From positions 1-13,115 of the forward strand of contig CAOPQH010000033.1 of assembly GCA_948505485.1 (NCBI GenBank): DNA of 13,115 nucleotides. The letters run 5' to 3'. Of this stretch, positions 1 through 6,114 are shown in pieces. Positions within the stretch are counted from its first letter, which is position 1, and every line of letters begins with the position of its first letter. Made by a program: the position numbers and the translations under genes. This stretch comes from an uncultured Clostridia bacterium. GTDB taxonomy: Bacteria; Bacillota; Clostridia; TANB77; CAG-508. The notes under the pieces are model-generated. The model was given only the letters and a program-made list of their open reading frames with translations. It searched no databases and was not told the DNA's origin.

Positions 1-1
1 A

Positions 2-925
2 GATATTGAATTTGATATAGAAAATAAGATATTAATTTTAAAAAAAGGAATTAAATATGGTGTTGTTGACTTAAACGGAAACACAATTATTCCAGTAGAG
101 AATGAAAACATAGAGATAAATGGAATTTATATATATGCTCAAAAAGAAGATTCTCAAAATGTTTATGACATTAGTGGTAAAAAACAAGAAATAGATTTTA
201 ATACAACAGTAACTAAAACAAATAATTCTCATTATTATATTAAAACAGAAAAACAAGAAAATAGAAATGTTTATGGAGTTATTGATGAAAATGGAAATCA
301 GATAATAGAAGACAAATATTTATATATAGAGTATGCATATGAAGATTATTTTATAGTCTGTGGAGAAAATGGTAAATTAGGAGTAATTGATAAAAATGAC
401 AATGTATTTGTTGAATTACAATATGATTTAGTTCAAAAAATAAGTGATAAAAAAATCATACAAACATTAAATATAAATTCTAAAATAACTTCAATATATT
501 CATCAACTATGGATAAAATTTTAGAAATGGAGAATGCAAGTATAGAAGCTAAAGGAGATTATATAAAAGTATTCTCAAAAGAAGATACAAGTTATTTAAA
601 CAATAATGGAGAATTAATAAGCAATAAAGATATATTTAATAATAAACTATATTCTAAGAAAGAAAAAGATAAATGGGGTTTTGAAGATAAAGATGGTAAA
701 TTGATTATAGATGCTAAATATGAAAAAGTAACAGATTTTAATCAATATGGATTTGCATCAATAAAACAAGATGGAAAATGGGGAGTTATTAACGAAGATG
801 GAGAGATTATAGTAGAACCAAAATATGAAATAAATTCAGATTCTTCAGAAGCAGAATTTATCAATAAATATTATAAAAAACAATATGGTTTTGGAGAAAT
901 ATATTATACAGATAATATGGAATAA
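2..925 (+). CDS. WG-repeat (KWG) protein, C-terminal part, 5' end outside the window
   Basis: The frame is open from base 2 to the stop at 923-925, giving 307 residues with no start in view. The first ATG, at 509, lies inside the continuous repeat-bearing frame and has no SD before it, so it is not the start. Repeats of the WG beta type are visible: YGVVDLNGNTIIP near the beginning, YGVIDENGNQIIEDKY, LGVIDKNDNVFVELQYD, WGFEDKDGKLIIDAKYE and WGVINEDGEIIVEPKYE, spaced irregularly and separated by diverged Lys/Asn/Glu-rich stretches. In this family each unit is a short beta segment, and tandem units form a repeat scaffold. Such proteins are often surface-associated or bind partners, but no catalytic role is established. 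The N-terminus, which would show a signal peptide or anchor, is missing, so location cannot be judged. The family call is solid; the function is unknown. Confidence 0.85.
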   Translation, partial: DIEFDIENKILILKKGIKYGVVDLNGNTIIPVENENIEINGIYIYAQKEDSQNVYDISGKKQEIDFNTTVTKTNNSHYYIKTEKQENRNVYGVIDENGNQIIEDKYLYIEYAYEDYFIVCGENGKLGVIDKNDNVFVELQYDLVQKISDKKIIQTLNINSKITSIYSSTMDKILEMENASIEAKGDYIKVFSKEDTSYLNNNGELISNKDIFNNKLYSKKEKDKWGFEDKDGKLIIDAKYEKVTDFNQYGFASIKQDGKWGVINEDGEIIVEPKYEINSDSSEAEFINKYYKKQYGFGEIYYTDNME

Positions 926-954
926 GGATAAAGCTATTAGTGCTTTATCCTTTT
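924..954 (+). terminator. Rho-independent terminator of the WG-repeat gene
   Basis: A perfect 9-bp stem, GGATAAAGC (926-934) with GCTTTATCC (942-950), encloses a 7-base loop and is followed by TTTT. The flanking AA/TT lengthens it. It starts on the stop codon of the gene. Confidence 0.85.
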
Positions 955-1010
955 ATATATAATGCTTTGAAGAACGGAGTTTTTTAAAATTAACATTAAA
1001 TTTTATGATT

Positions 1011-1190
1011 GCCAAGCTACCTGTCAATAGGTATTTTATAATTATATAGCCGTCAAGCTAACTGTTGGTAGGACATTTTCGTTTTAGGTACTTCCTTAAG
1101 GATACCTCCTAAAACGAAAAGTGCTACCAACACGCATGACTACTCTACAATGTTGAAAAGTGCTATACACACGCGTGGCTTTTCTACAAT
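1011..1190. repeat. Cluster of four related ~27-40-base units, two direct facing two inverted, able to fold into a long hairpin
   Basis: This fills most of the gene-free stretch 955-1279. Units at 1116-1151 and 1155-1190 are direct repeats matching at 29 of 36 positions. Units near 1011-1037 and 1049-1079 resemble each other and are inverted relative to the first pair. The inner pair forms a hairpin: TTTTCGTTTTAGG (1076-1088) pairs perfectly with 1108-1120, TGTTGGTAG (1063-1071) pairs perfectly with 1124-1132, and 1052-1058 pairs with 1134-1140 with one mismatch. The tip holds the palindrome TCCTTAAGGA. A smaller stem, TCTACA/TGTAGA, lies at 1183-1198. There is no open frame and no T-run after the main hairpin. 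It could be a miniature non-coding repeat element or a structured RNA; I recognise neither. Confidence 0.6.
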
Positions 1191-1218
1191 TATGTAGATT
1201 AATAAAAGTTATAGGTTT

Positions 1219-1248
1219 TTGTTTAAAAGTGGAACTAAAGTACATAAT
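1219..1248 (+). promoter_or_regulatory. Possible promoter of the patatin-like gene
   Basis: TTGTTT (1219-1224) and CATAAT (1243-1248) are 18 bases apart, 32 bases before the start codon. A TATAAT at 1249-1254 is an alternative -10 without a well-placed -35. In such AT-rich DNA this is only suggestive. Confidence 0.3.
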
Positions 1249-1279
1249 TATAATATATTAATATAAAGAGGAGAGAAAG

Positions 1280-2134
1280 ATGAAGGTTGGTATTGCTTTA
1301 TCAGGTGGAGGTATAAGAGGAATAGCTCATGCAGGTGTTTTAAAAGGGTTAGAAGAAAATGATATAAAAATAGAAGCCATAGGAGGAACAAGCGCAGGAG
1401 GACTAGTAGCATCTTTGTATGCTATGGGTTATTCTCCATATTATATTTACACATTGTTTAAAAGATATGCAAAAGAAATAGTAAATGTTAATTCAAATCC
1501 AATTATAGCAGAATTAGCAAGATATATGATGAATAAGGAAACAAAATTAAATGGTTTAAATACAGGAGAAAATTTAGAAAAGCTATTTAATGAAATGGCT
1601 AAAAGAAAAAATATTACAAAAATCAAAGATATAAAAATGCCTATTGTAATTCCAGCGGTAGATATTATGAAATCACAGGAATATGTGTTTACTAATAATA
1701 TTCCAGATTCATCTGATGATAAAGAAAAATATATAGAAGAAATATCAGTAGGAAAAGCTATTAGGGCAAGTAGTAGTTTTCCTGTAGCATTTTGTCCATG
1801 TAACTATAAGAAATATATTTTTATGGATGGAGGAGTATTAAATAATGTACCAGTAAGAGAAGTGAAAAAACAAGGGGTAGATAAAGTTATAGCAGTTAAA
1901 TTCGAATCAGATGCTATAAACGAAGATAGTTCTATGATGGATATTATGATGAAAACACTAGATATTATGAATGATAGAATTTCTGAGGAAAATCTAAATG
2001 ATAGTGATTATACATTAACAGTCAAAACAGATAAAACAGGATTATTAGACTTAGATAAGATGAGTTCTTGTTATAAATATGGATATAAAGCAGTAATTAA
2101 TGAAATCGAGAAAATAAAAAAAGCAATTGAATAA
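1280..2134 (+). CDS. Patatin-like phospholipase family protein (serine lipid acyl hydrolase)
   Basis: This 284-residue protein has the full patatin signature. The oxyanion-hole loop is SGGGIRG at residues 8-14. The nucleophile elbow GGTSAG at 35-40 places the catalytic Ser at 38. The DGG at 183-185 supplies Asp183 of the Ser-Asp dyad, followed by VLNNVPV as in bacterial members. It also has RASSSFP before the DGG, a typical core motif. The family (the RssA/YchK-like small bacterial group is the closest in length) hydrolyses acyl ester bonds of phospholipids or other lipids; the substrate here is not known. There is no signal peptide, so it is probably cytoplasmic or peripheral at the inner membrane face. 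The SD AGGAG (1269-1273) lies 6 bases before the ATG. No clear terminator follows, so readthrough into the cysteine desulfurase gene is possible. Confidence 0.9.
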   Translation: MKVGIALSGGGIRGIAHAGVLKGLEENDIKIEAIGGTSAGGLVASLYAMGYSPYYIYTLFKRYAKEIVNVNSNPIIAELARYMMNKETKLNGLNTGENLEKLFNEMAKRKNITKIKDIKMPIVIPAVDIMKSQEYVFTNNIPDSSDDKEKYIEEISVGKAIRASSSFPVAFCPCNYKKYIFMDGGVLNNVPVREVKKQGVDKVIAVKFESDAINEDSSMMDIMMKTLDIMNDRISEENLNDSDYTLTVKTDKTGLLDLDKMSSCYKYGYKAVINEIEKIKKAIE

Positions 2135-2182
2135 TAATATATTTATTTATTATATGGTAAATGTAGTTCTTATTATCAAATA

Positions 2183-2210
2183 TTGTATTATTTGAATATA
2201 ATATTATAAA
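2183..2210 (+). promoter_or_regulatory. Possible promoter of the cysteine desulfurase gene
   Basis: TTGTAT (2183-2188) and TATAAA (2205-2210) are 16 bases apart. A TATAAT also lies at 2197-2202, but with a poor -35. Any transcript would have a very short leader before the SD at 2221. Confidence 0.35.
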
Positions 2211-2232
2211 TTAAATGAAAAGAGGAATATGT

Positions 2233-3366
2233 ATGGATATAAGATATTTTGATAATGCTGCTACAACAAGAGTAAAAAAGGAAGTATTACAAGAAATGTT
2301 ACCATATTTTTCGGAATTATATGGAAACCCATCATCAATATATAGTATTGGTAGACAATCAAAAAGAGCTATAGAAATTGCTAGGGAGAGAGTATCAAAA
2401 TTAATAAATTGCAAACCAAATGAAATATATTTTACATCAGGAGGCTCAGAGAGTGATAATACTGCTATAAAAGGAATTGCATATAAATTAAGAAAAAATG
2501 GAAAACATATAATAACATCAAAAATAGAACATCCAGCGGTATTAAATACATGTAAAGCATTAGAAAATGAAGGATTTAATGTTACATATTTAGATGTAGA
2601 TGAGAATGGAAAAATAGATATAAGTCAGCTAAAAAACTCTATATCAAATCAAACAATATTAATTACTATAATGTTTGCAAATAATGAAATAGGAACAATA
2701 CAAGATATTGAAAGAATTGCAAAAATTGCTAAATTCAATAATATAGTTTTCCATACTGATGCAGTTCAAGCGGTAGGAAATGTTCCAATAGATGTTGATA
2801 AAATGGGAATAGATTTATTATCTTTATCAGCTCATAAGATATATGGACCAAAAGGAGTAGGAGCTCTTTATGTAAAAAATGGTATAAATTTTGAAAAATT
2901 TATTCATGGAGGGCATCAAGAAAAAAATAAAAGATCAGGAACAGAAAATGTAGCAGGAATAGTGGGATTAGGAAAAGCATGTGAATTATCAAAAAAGTAT
3001 TTAAGAGAGCATATAGAAAAACTAAAATATTTACGTGATTATTATATACAGAAAATTGAAGAAAATATTTCAGATATGAAAATAAATGGACATAGAGATG
3101 ATAGATTGCCAGGAAATAGCAATATATCATTTATAAATGTGGATGGAGAGGTATTATTATTAAAGCTAGATGCTTTGGGAATATGTGCATCTAGTGGCTC
3201 TGCATGTAATTCTAGTTCTGCAGAGCCTTCACATGTTTTAACTTCAATAGGATTAACAGAAGATATTGCAAAAGGAGCATTAAGAGTTACGTTTGGTGAG
3301 GATAATACTAAAGAAGATGTGGATTTCTTAGTTAATTCAATAATACACATAATAAAACAAATGTAA
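2233..3366 (+). CDS. Cysteine desulfurase, group I (IscS/NifS type)
   Basis: A PLP enzyme that removes sulfur from L-cysteine to give alanine and an enzyme persulfide, used for Fe-S clusters, tRNA thiolation or cofactors. I start it at ATG 2233 (377 residues) rather than 2215: AGAGGA (2221-2226) sits 6 bases before 2233, and the protein then opens MDIRYFDNAATT, as the family does. In this numbering the PLP lysine is K202 in SLSAHKIYGPKG, the ring-stacking His is H100 in IEHPAV, and the PLP Asp is D176 in HTDAVQAVG. The persulfide Cys is C325 in SSGSACNSSSAEPSHVL, a group I loop. These positions closely track E. coli IscS. No IscU scaffold, IscR, ThiI or MnmA lies beside it, so which sulfur pathway it serves cannot be told. 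It ends 11 bases from the convergent oxidoreductase gene. Confidence 0.92.
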   Translation: MDIRYFDNAATTRVKKEVLQEMLPYFSELYGNPSSIYSIGRQSKRAIEIARERVSKLINCKPNEIYFTSGGSESDNTAIKGIAYKLRKNGKHIITSKIEHPAVLNTCKALENEGFNVTYLDVDENGKIDISQLKNSISNQTILITIMFANNEIGTIQDIERIAKIAKFNNIVFHTDAVQAVGNVPIDVDKMGIDLLSLSAHKIYGPKGVGALYVKNGINFEKFIHGGHQEKNKRSGTENVAGIVGLGKACELSKKYLREHIEKLKYLRDYYIQKIEENISDMKINGHRDDRLPGNSNISFINVDGEVLLLKLDALGICASSGSACNSSSAEPSHVLTSIGLTEDIAKGALRVTFGEDNTKEDVDFLVNSIIHIIKQM

Positions 3367-3377
3367 GAGTAAATATA

Positions 3378-4931
3378 TTACGGTTTTTCTAGAACAGCAG
3401 TAGCACATTTAATCCCATCAACAGATGCAGACATTATTCCTCCTGCATATCCAGCTCCTTCTCCACAAGGATATATTCCTTTTATATTAGAAGTTAGGTT
3501 TTCATTTCTAATTATTCTTACAGGTGATGAACTACGAGTTTCGACTCCAGTTAAAATAGAGTCAGGATTTGCAAACCCTTTTAATTTAGTATCAAAATAC
3601 AAAATTCCTTCTTTTAATGTTTTAGATACAAATTCAGGAATAATAGAATTTAAGTTGCAAAGAGTAAATCCAGGTTTATATGTTGGAGCAATTTTTCCAA
3701 TTGTTGTAGAAGGTATATCATTTAAAAAATCAGATACTTTTTGTACTGGAGCAAAATAATTAGAGCCTCCTAAGTCAAAAGCTTTTTGTTCCAATTTCCT
3801 TTGGAAATCTAAACCTGCAAGAGGAGAATGCCCTTCAAAATCTTCAGGAACTACATTTACTAAAACAGCACTATTGCTATTTAGCCCATCTCTAGAATAA
3901 TAGCTCATTCCATTAGTAACAATAGTGTTTTCTTCACTTGAAGAAGCAATTACTAATCCTCCTGGACACATGCAAAAAGTATAGCAAGATCTTCCGGAAG
4001 GTGAATGATAAGAAAGTTTATATTCTGCAGGTGGAAGATTTAACTTAGTAATATTACCATATTGAGAAGAATTTATGGATGATTGCAAGTGTTCTATTCT
4101 AAGACCAACTGAGAAATTTTTTCTTTCCATAAGAATACCCTTAGAAAATAACATTTGAAATGTATCCCTTGCACTATGACCTATAGCTAATATAACAGTA
4201 TCAGTCTCTATTTTTTTACTACATATAACCGCATTGATTTTATCACCTATAATTTCAATATCGTATACTTTTTCATTAAATAAAAATGTACCACCTTTTT
4301 CTATAATATAATTTCTCATATTTTTGATAATCTTTATTAAATTATCAGTTCCTATATGTGGTTTAGAAGAATAAAGGATTTGTTCAGGTGCACCAAAGGT
4401 ACAAAATTCTTTAAGAACTTTTTTACACAAAGGATTATTTATACCAGTTTTCAATTTTCCATCAGAAAAAGTACCAGCTCCACCTTCTCCGAACTGTACA
4501 TTAGATGAAGTATTTAATTTTCCAGTTTTAAGAAATAAATCTACATCTTTTTTTCGATCTTCCACTGTTTTGCCCTGTTCAATAATAATAGGTTTAACTC
4601 CATTTTGTACAAAGGTTAAAGCAGCAAATAGGCCAGCAGGACCAGCTCCAATTATTACAGGAGAATAAGAACTTTTTCTATTTATATTAATTGTTGTATG
4701 TTTTGTTTCAGGTATTGATTTCAAATACTTATATTTATGCTTGTTTTTTAATGAAATGTTAAAAGAATAATTATAGTGGACATCATTTTTATTACGAGCA
4801 TCAATTGACTTTTTTACAATATTCCAAGAAATAACATCATTATGATTTATATTATATTTTTTGCAAGCAATGTCAAATACATCATTATCTGATAAATTCT
4901 TGCGTATCTTTATATTATCTAACTTAAACAT
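3378..4931 (-). CDS. FAD-dependent oxidoreductase, COG2509 family (function not established)
   Basis: 517 residues, the usual length for this widespread group of putative FAD/NAD(P)-utilising dehydrogenases. Residues 1-85 form the family's N-terminal extension. The dinucleotide-binding motif VIIGAGPAG ends at residue 100 and is followed by the acidic ribose-binding Glu in IIIEQG. Other hallmarks are FGEGGAGTFSDGKL (147-160), AIGHSARDTF (249-258), VGLRIEH (275-281), CMCPGG (320-325) and the C-terminal FAD-contact CGEGAGYAGG (489-498). There is no membrane segment or signal, so it is cytoplasmic. The family has a solved Vibrio structure (as I recall it) but no agreed substrate. The SD GGAGGA (4936-4941 on the complement) lies 4 bases before the ATG, behind a good promoter. 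It is convergent with the desulfurase gene and divergent from the tRNA. Confidence 0.88.
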   Translation of the reverse strand: MFKLDNIKIRKNLSDNDVFDIACKKYNINHNDVISWNIVKKSIDARNKNDVHYNYSFNISLKNKHKYKYLKSIPETKHTTININRKSSYSPVIIGAGPAGLFAALTFVQNGVKPIIIEQGKTVEDRKKDVDLFLKTGKLNTSSNVQFGEGGAGTFSDGKLKTGINNPLCKKVLKEFCTFGAPEQILYSSKPHIGTDNLIKIIKNMRNYIIEKGGTFLFNEKVYDIEIIGDKINAVICSKKIETDTVILAIGHSARDTFQMLFSKGILMERKNFSVGLRIEHLQSSINSSQYGNITKLNLPPAEYKLSYHSPSGRSCYTFCMCPGGLVIASSSEENTIVTNGMSYYSRDGLNSNSAVLVNVVPEDFEGHSPLAGLDFQRKLEQKAFDLGGSNYFAPVQKVSDFLNDIPSTTIGKIAPTYKPGFTLCNLNSIIPEFVSKTLKEGILYFDTKLKGFANPDSILTGVETRSSSPVRIIRNENLTSNIKGIYPCGEGAGYAGGIMSASVDGIKCATAVLEKP

Positions 4932-4952
4932 ATAATCCTCCGTTTATTGTGA

Positions 4953-4981
4953 ATTATATTATAAAAACTGGTATTTGTCTA
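4953..4981 (-). promoter_or_regulatory. Sigma-A promoter of the FAD oxidoreductase gene
   Basis: On the minus strand, TAGACA (complement of 4976-4981) is followed after 17 bases by TATAAT (complement of 4953-4958). This predicts a leader of about 15 bases before the start, just enough for the SD. Confidence 0.6.
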
Positions 4982-5053
4982 TAAATACAAATATTAAGTA
5001 TTAATATTATAAAAACATTACAAAGAAAAAATATAAAAAAATTAAAAAAAGTA

Positions 5054-5082
5054 TTGACAAAATGAAAATAAGCATTTATAAT
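5054..5082 (+). promoter_or_regulatory. Consensus sigma-A promoter of the tRNA-Gly gene
   Basis: A perfect TTGACA (5054-5059) and a perfect TATAAT (5077-5082) are 17 bases apart, with an A/T-rich upstream stretch that could act as an UP element. The predicted start is about 20 bases before the mature tRNA. This strength is typical of stable-RNA genes. Confidence 0.88.
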
Positions 5083-5108
5083 TAATAACTGTTAAGAGAA
5101 TAAAAAAT

Positions 5109-5183
<75 letters not shown>

Positions 5184-5197
5184 AATAATTAAGCTAT

Positions 5198-5241
5198 AAA
5201 AAGTCGTATAAACCTTGATAAATCAAGTAATACGACTTTTT
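5198..5241 (+). terminator. Terminator of tRNA-Gly, symmetric enough to work both ways
   Basis: The outer stem AAAAAGTCGTAT (5198-5209) pairs perfectly with ATACGACTTTTT (5230-5241). An inner stem CTTGAT/ATCAAG (5214-5219 with 5222-5227) stacks inside it. The T-run is part of the stem. Because A-run and T-run are symmetric, it could also stop transcription coming leftward from the XRE genes. Confidence 0.85.
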
Positions 5242-5252
5242 ATATTTTCATA

Positions 5253-5274
5253 ACTAATACAAAACTAATGCAAT
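5253..5274. repeat. 11-base direct repeat downstream of the tRNA (ACTAAT-type)
   Basis: ACTAATACAAA (5253-5263) is followed immediately by ACTAATGCAAT (5264-5274), 9 of 11 bases matching, with a period of about one helical turn. Tandem short repeats of this kind beside a tRNA 3' end resemble tyrosine-integrase arm sites. No integrase gene or second copy of the tRNA 3' end is present in the window, so this may be a relic or chance. Confidence 0.3.
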
Positions 5275-5309
5275 AGCTTTTTATATACCAATTTTGAAAA
5301 TCACTTAAT

Positions 5310-5334
5310 AAGCCTGATGGAAATTAGGCTTTTC
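5310..5334 (+). terminator. Terminator-like hairpin between tRNA-Gly and the first XRE gene
   Basis: AAGCCTGAT (5310-5318) pairs with ATTAGGCTT (5323-5331) including one G-U pair, across a GGAA tetraloop. It is followed by a short TT-C-T tract, so termination would be weak. No gene is seen between it and the tRNA terminator. The remaining bases of 5242-5428 hold no recognisable gene. Confidence 0.4.
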
Positions 5335-5369
5335 TAATATATAAAACACATTGTACACAAACAAATTCA

Positions 5370-5426
5370 CGGAAAGACAAAGAGTAGAATTAAAATTGTG
5401 TTAATATTTAAGGCTTTCCGATTTTT
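5370..5426 (+). repeat. Inverted repeat CGGAAAG/CTTTCCG followed by a T-run, 37-base loop
   Basis: CGGAAAG (5370-5376) pairs perfectly with CTTTCCG (5414-5420), which is followed by ATTTTTT. On the plus strand it looks like a terminator with an unusually large loop. On the minus strand it lies just after the first XRE gene but lacks a T-run in that direction. Its role is unclear. Confidence 0.35.
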
Positions 5427-5428
5427 TC

Positions 5429-5755
5429 TTAATTATTTTCTACAATTGTTTTAGCAAGTTTGTAGATTAATTTTTGTTGTTCAGGAGAGCATTTTTTTAG
5501 TAATTCTGAAAATTCTTTATCAAGATATGTATCAGAATTATTTGAAGCACCATTTAAAACGTATCCTTCTGATACTTCTAAGATTCCACATATTTGATTC
5601 AATCTTTTTAAATTAATACGAGAATTACCTCTTTCGACTCTACTTAGAAAAGCAACAGAAATATCAATTTTTTCAGACAATTGCTCTTGAGTCATATTTT
5701 TTGCAATTCTAGCCTGTCTTATTCTAGAGCCTATTATATTATAATCTAGAGCCAT
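5429..5755 (-). CDS. Small XRE-family HTH transcriptional regulator, copy 1
   Basis: 108 residues starting MALDYNIIG. I place the start at ATG 5755 because GGAGG (complement of 5762-5766) sits 6 bases before it; a TTG farther upstream at 5776 has no such support. An HTH_3/Cro-C1 domain covers about residues 8-66: helix 2 around TQEQLSEKI and recognition helix SVAFLSRVE (33-41). The C-terminal tail (70-108) is helical and charged, probably for dimerisation. It matches copy 2 at 96 of 108 residues with identical length, so the two are recent tandem duplicates. The recognition helices are identical, with only R42 changed to T just after them, so both may read the same operator. Its leader differs from that of copy 2 by a long insertion. 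The regulated genes are unknown; self-regulation is likely for this family. Confidence 0.88.
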   Translation of the reverse strand: MALDYNIIGSRIRQARIAKNMTQEQLSEKIDISVAFLSRVERGNSRINLKRLNQICGILEVSEGYVLNGASNNSDTYLDKEFSELLKKCSPEQQKLIYKLAKTIVENN

Positions 5756-5757
5756 AA

Positions 5758-5922
5758 AAAACCTCCATTCGAACAATTTTATTGCTCACACACATATTTA
5801 ATTAAAAACCTCTAAACAAATTGTGAGAATGAAAGAGGTTTTTTTAGCCATCTCAAAATTCTTTGAATTTTGAGGGCGATAGAATTTATAATAGTTTGGA
5901 AAAACTGGTTTTTTCAAACTAT
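5758..5922 (-). promoter_or_regulatory. Hairpin-rich inserted leader of XRE copy 1
   Basis: Compared with copy 2, the bases next to the start (GCCATAAA on the plus strand) and the distal upstream block (TATCACC onward) are both kept, but about 160 bases lie between them here. Three inverted repeats fill it: 5891-5905 with 5908-5922 (15 pairs, one G-U), 5852-5861 with 5865-5874 (perfect 10 bp, 3-base loop) and 5804-5813 with 5834-5843 (perfect 10 bp, 20-base loop). The insert supplies a new SD, and the ancestral one (GGTGATA in the message sense) remains about 165 bases upstream. Together with the flanks this explains most of the gene-free stretch 5756-6114. It could be a small mobile repeat or an evolved attenuator. 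Confidence 0.55.
5798..5917 (-). CDS. Possible leader peptide in the XRE copy 1 leader (39 codons, TTG start; inner ATG gives 17)
   Basis: Read on the minus strand, a TTG at 5917-5915 opens a 39-codon frame ending at TAA 5800-5798. The leftover ancestral SD AGGTG lies 5 bases before this TTG. An in-frame ATG at 5851 would give MAKKTSFILTICLEVFN, but without a good SD. The frame runs across all three hairpins of the leader and stops before the SD of the regulator, the arrangement expected of a translational attenuator. Short open frames also arise by chance in such DNA, and I see no homology to a known leader peptide, so this is a weak call. Confidence 0.22.
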   Translation of the reverse strand: MKKPVFPNYYKFYRPQNSKNFEMAKKTSFILTICLEVFN

Positions 5923-5982
5923 CACCTTCTAAAAAAAGATAGCATTAAAAATACAATTCAAAAAGAAACGTATAGGTTTATT

Positions 5983-6000
5983 ATTTACTAATTGGTAAAT
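5983..6000. promoter_or_regulatory. Candidate operator upstream of XRE copy 1
   Basis: An 18-base near-palindrome, ATTTAC-TAATTG-GTAAAT, is symmetric at 16 of 18 positions. It sits at the same place in the duplicated upstream block as the palindrome at 6513-6522 of copy 2 (centres about 72 bases from the shared TATCACC). A conserved position in both copies suggests an autoregulatory site. Confidence 0.4.
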
Positions 6001-6051
6001 AGATATACAAAAAAGATAGAATGTTTTGGATGTTTTTATAAAAATGTCAAC

Positions 6052-6108
6052 AAAAAAACAGCCAAAATCCTCAATCTTTTTGGTTTACGTTAAGATGGAT
6101 TTTGACTG
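6052..6108 (-). terminator. Rho-independent terminator of XRE copy 2
   Basis: On the minus strand a 12-pair stem, 6108-6097 with 6070-6059 (one G-U pair), is followed by seven T (complement of 6052-6058). The inner bases 6073-6077 and 6092-6096 can extend it. It begins 7 bases after the stop codon. The 6000-6058 stretch next to it shows no gene. Confidence 0.75.
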
Positions 6109-6114
6109 CAGTAA

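Noticed and set aside
509..925. Start of the WG-repeat gene at ATG 509
   Set aside because: The frame is open back to base 2 and encodes further WG repeats before 509, with no SD at 509.
1049..1200. CRISPR-like repeats
   Set aside because: Only two units per orientation, imperfect, without uniform spacers and with no cas genes; the layout is an inverted cluster.
2215..2232. ATG 2215 as start of the cysteine desulfurase
   Set aside because: The SD AGAGGA lies inside this stretch, well placed for ATG 2233, and the family normally starts close to the YFDNAATT motif.
3042..3350. 102-codon minus-strand frame inside the cysteine desulfurase gene
   Set aside because: It overlaps the conserved active-site region of the real gene in antisense; composition artefact.
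5756..5776. TTG 5776 as start of XRE copy 1
   Set aside because: It would translate through the GGAGG SD of ATG 5755; copy 2 starts at the equivalent MALDYN and gives the same 108-residue length.
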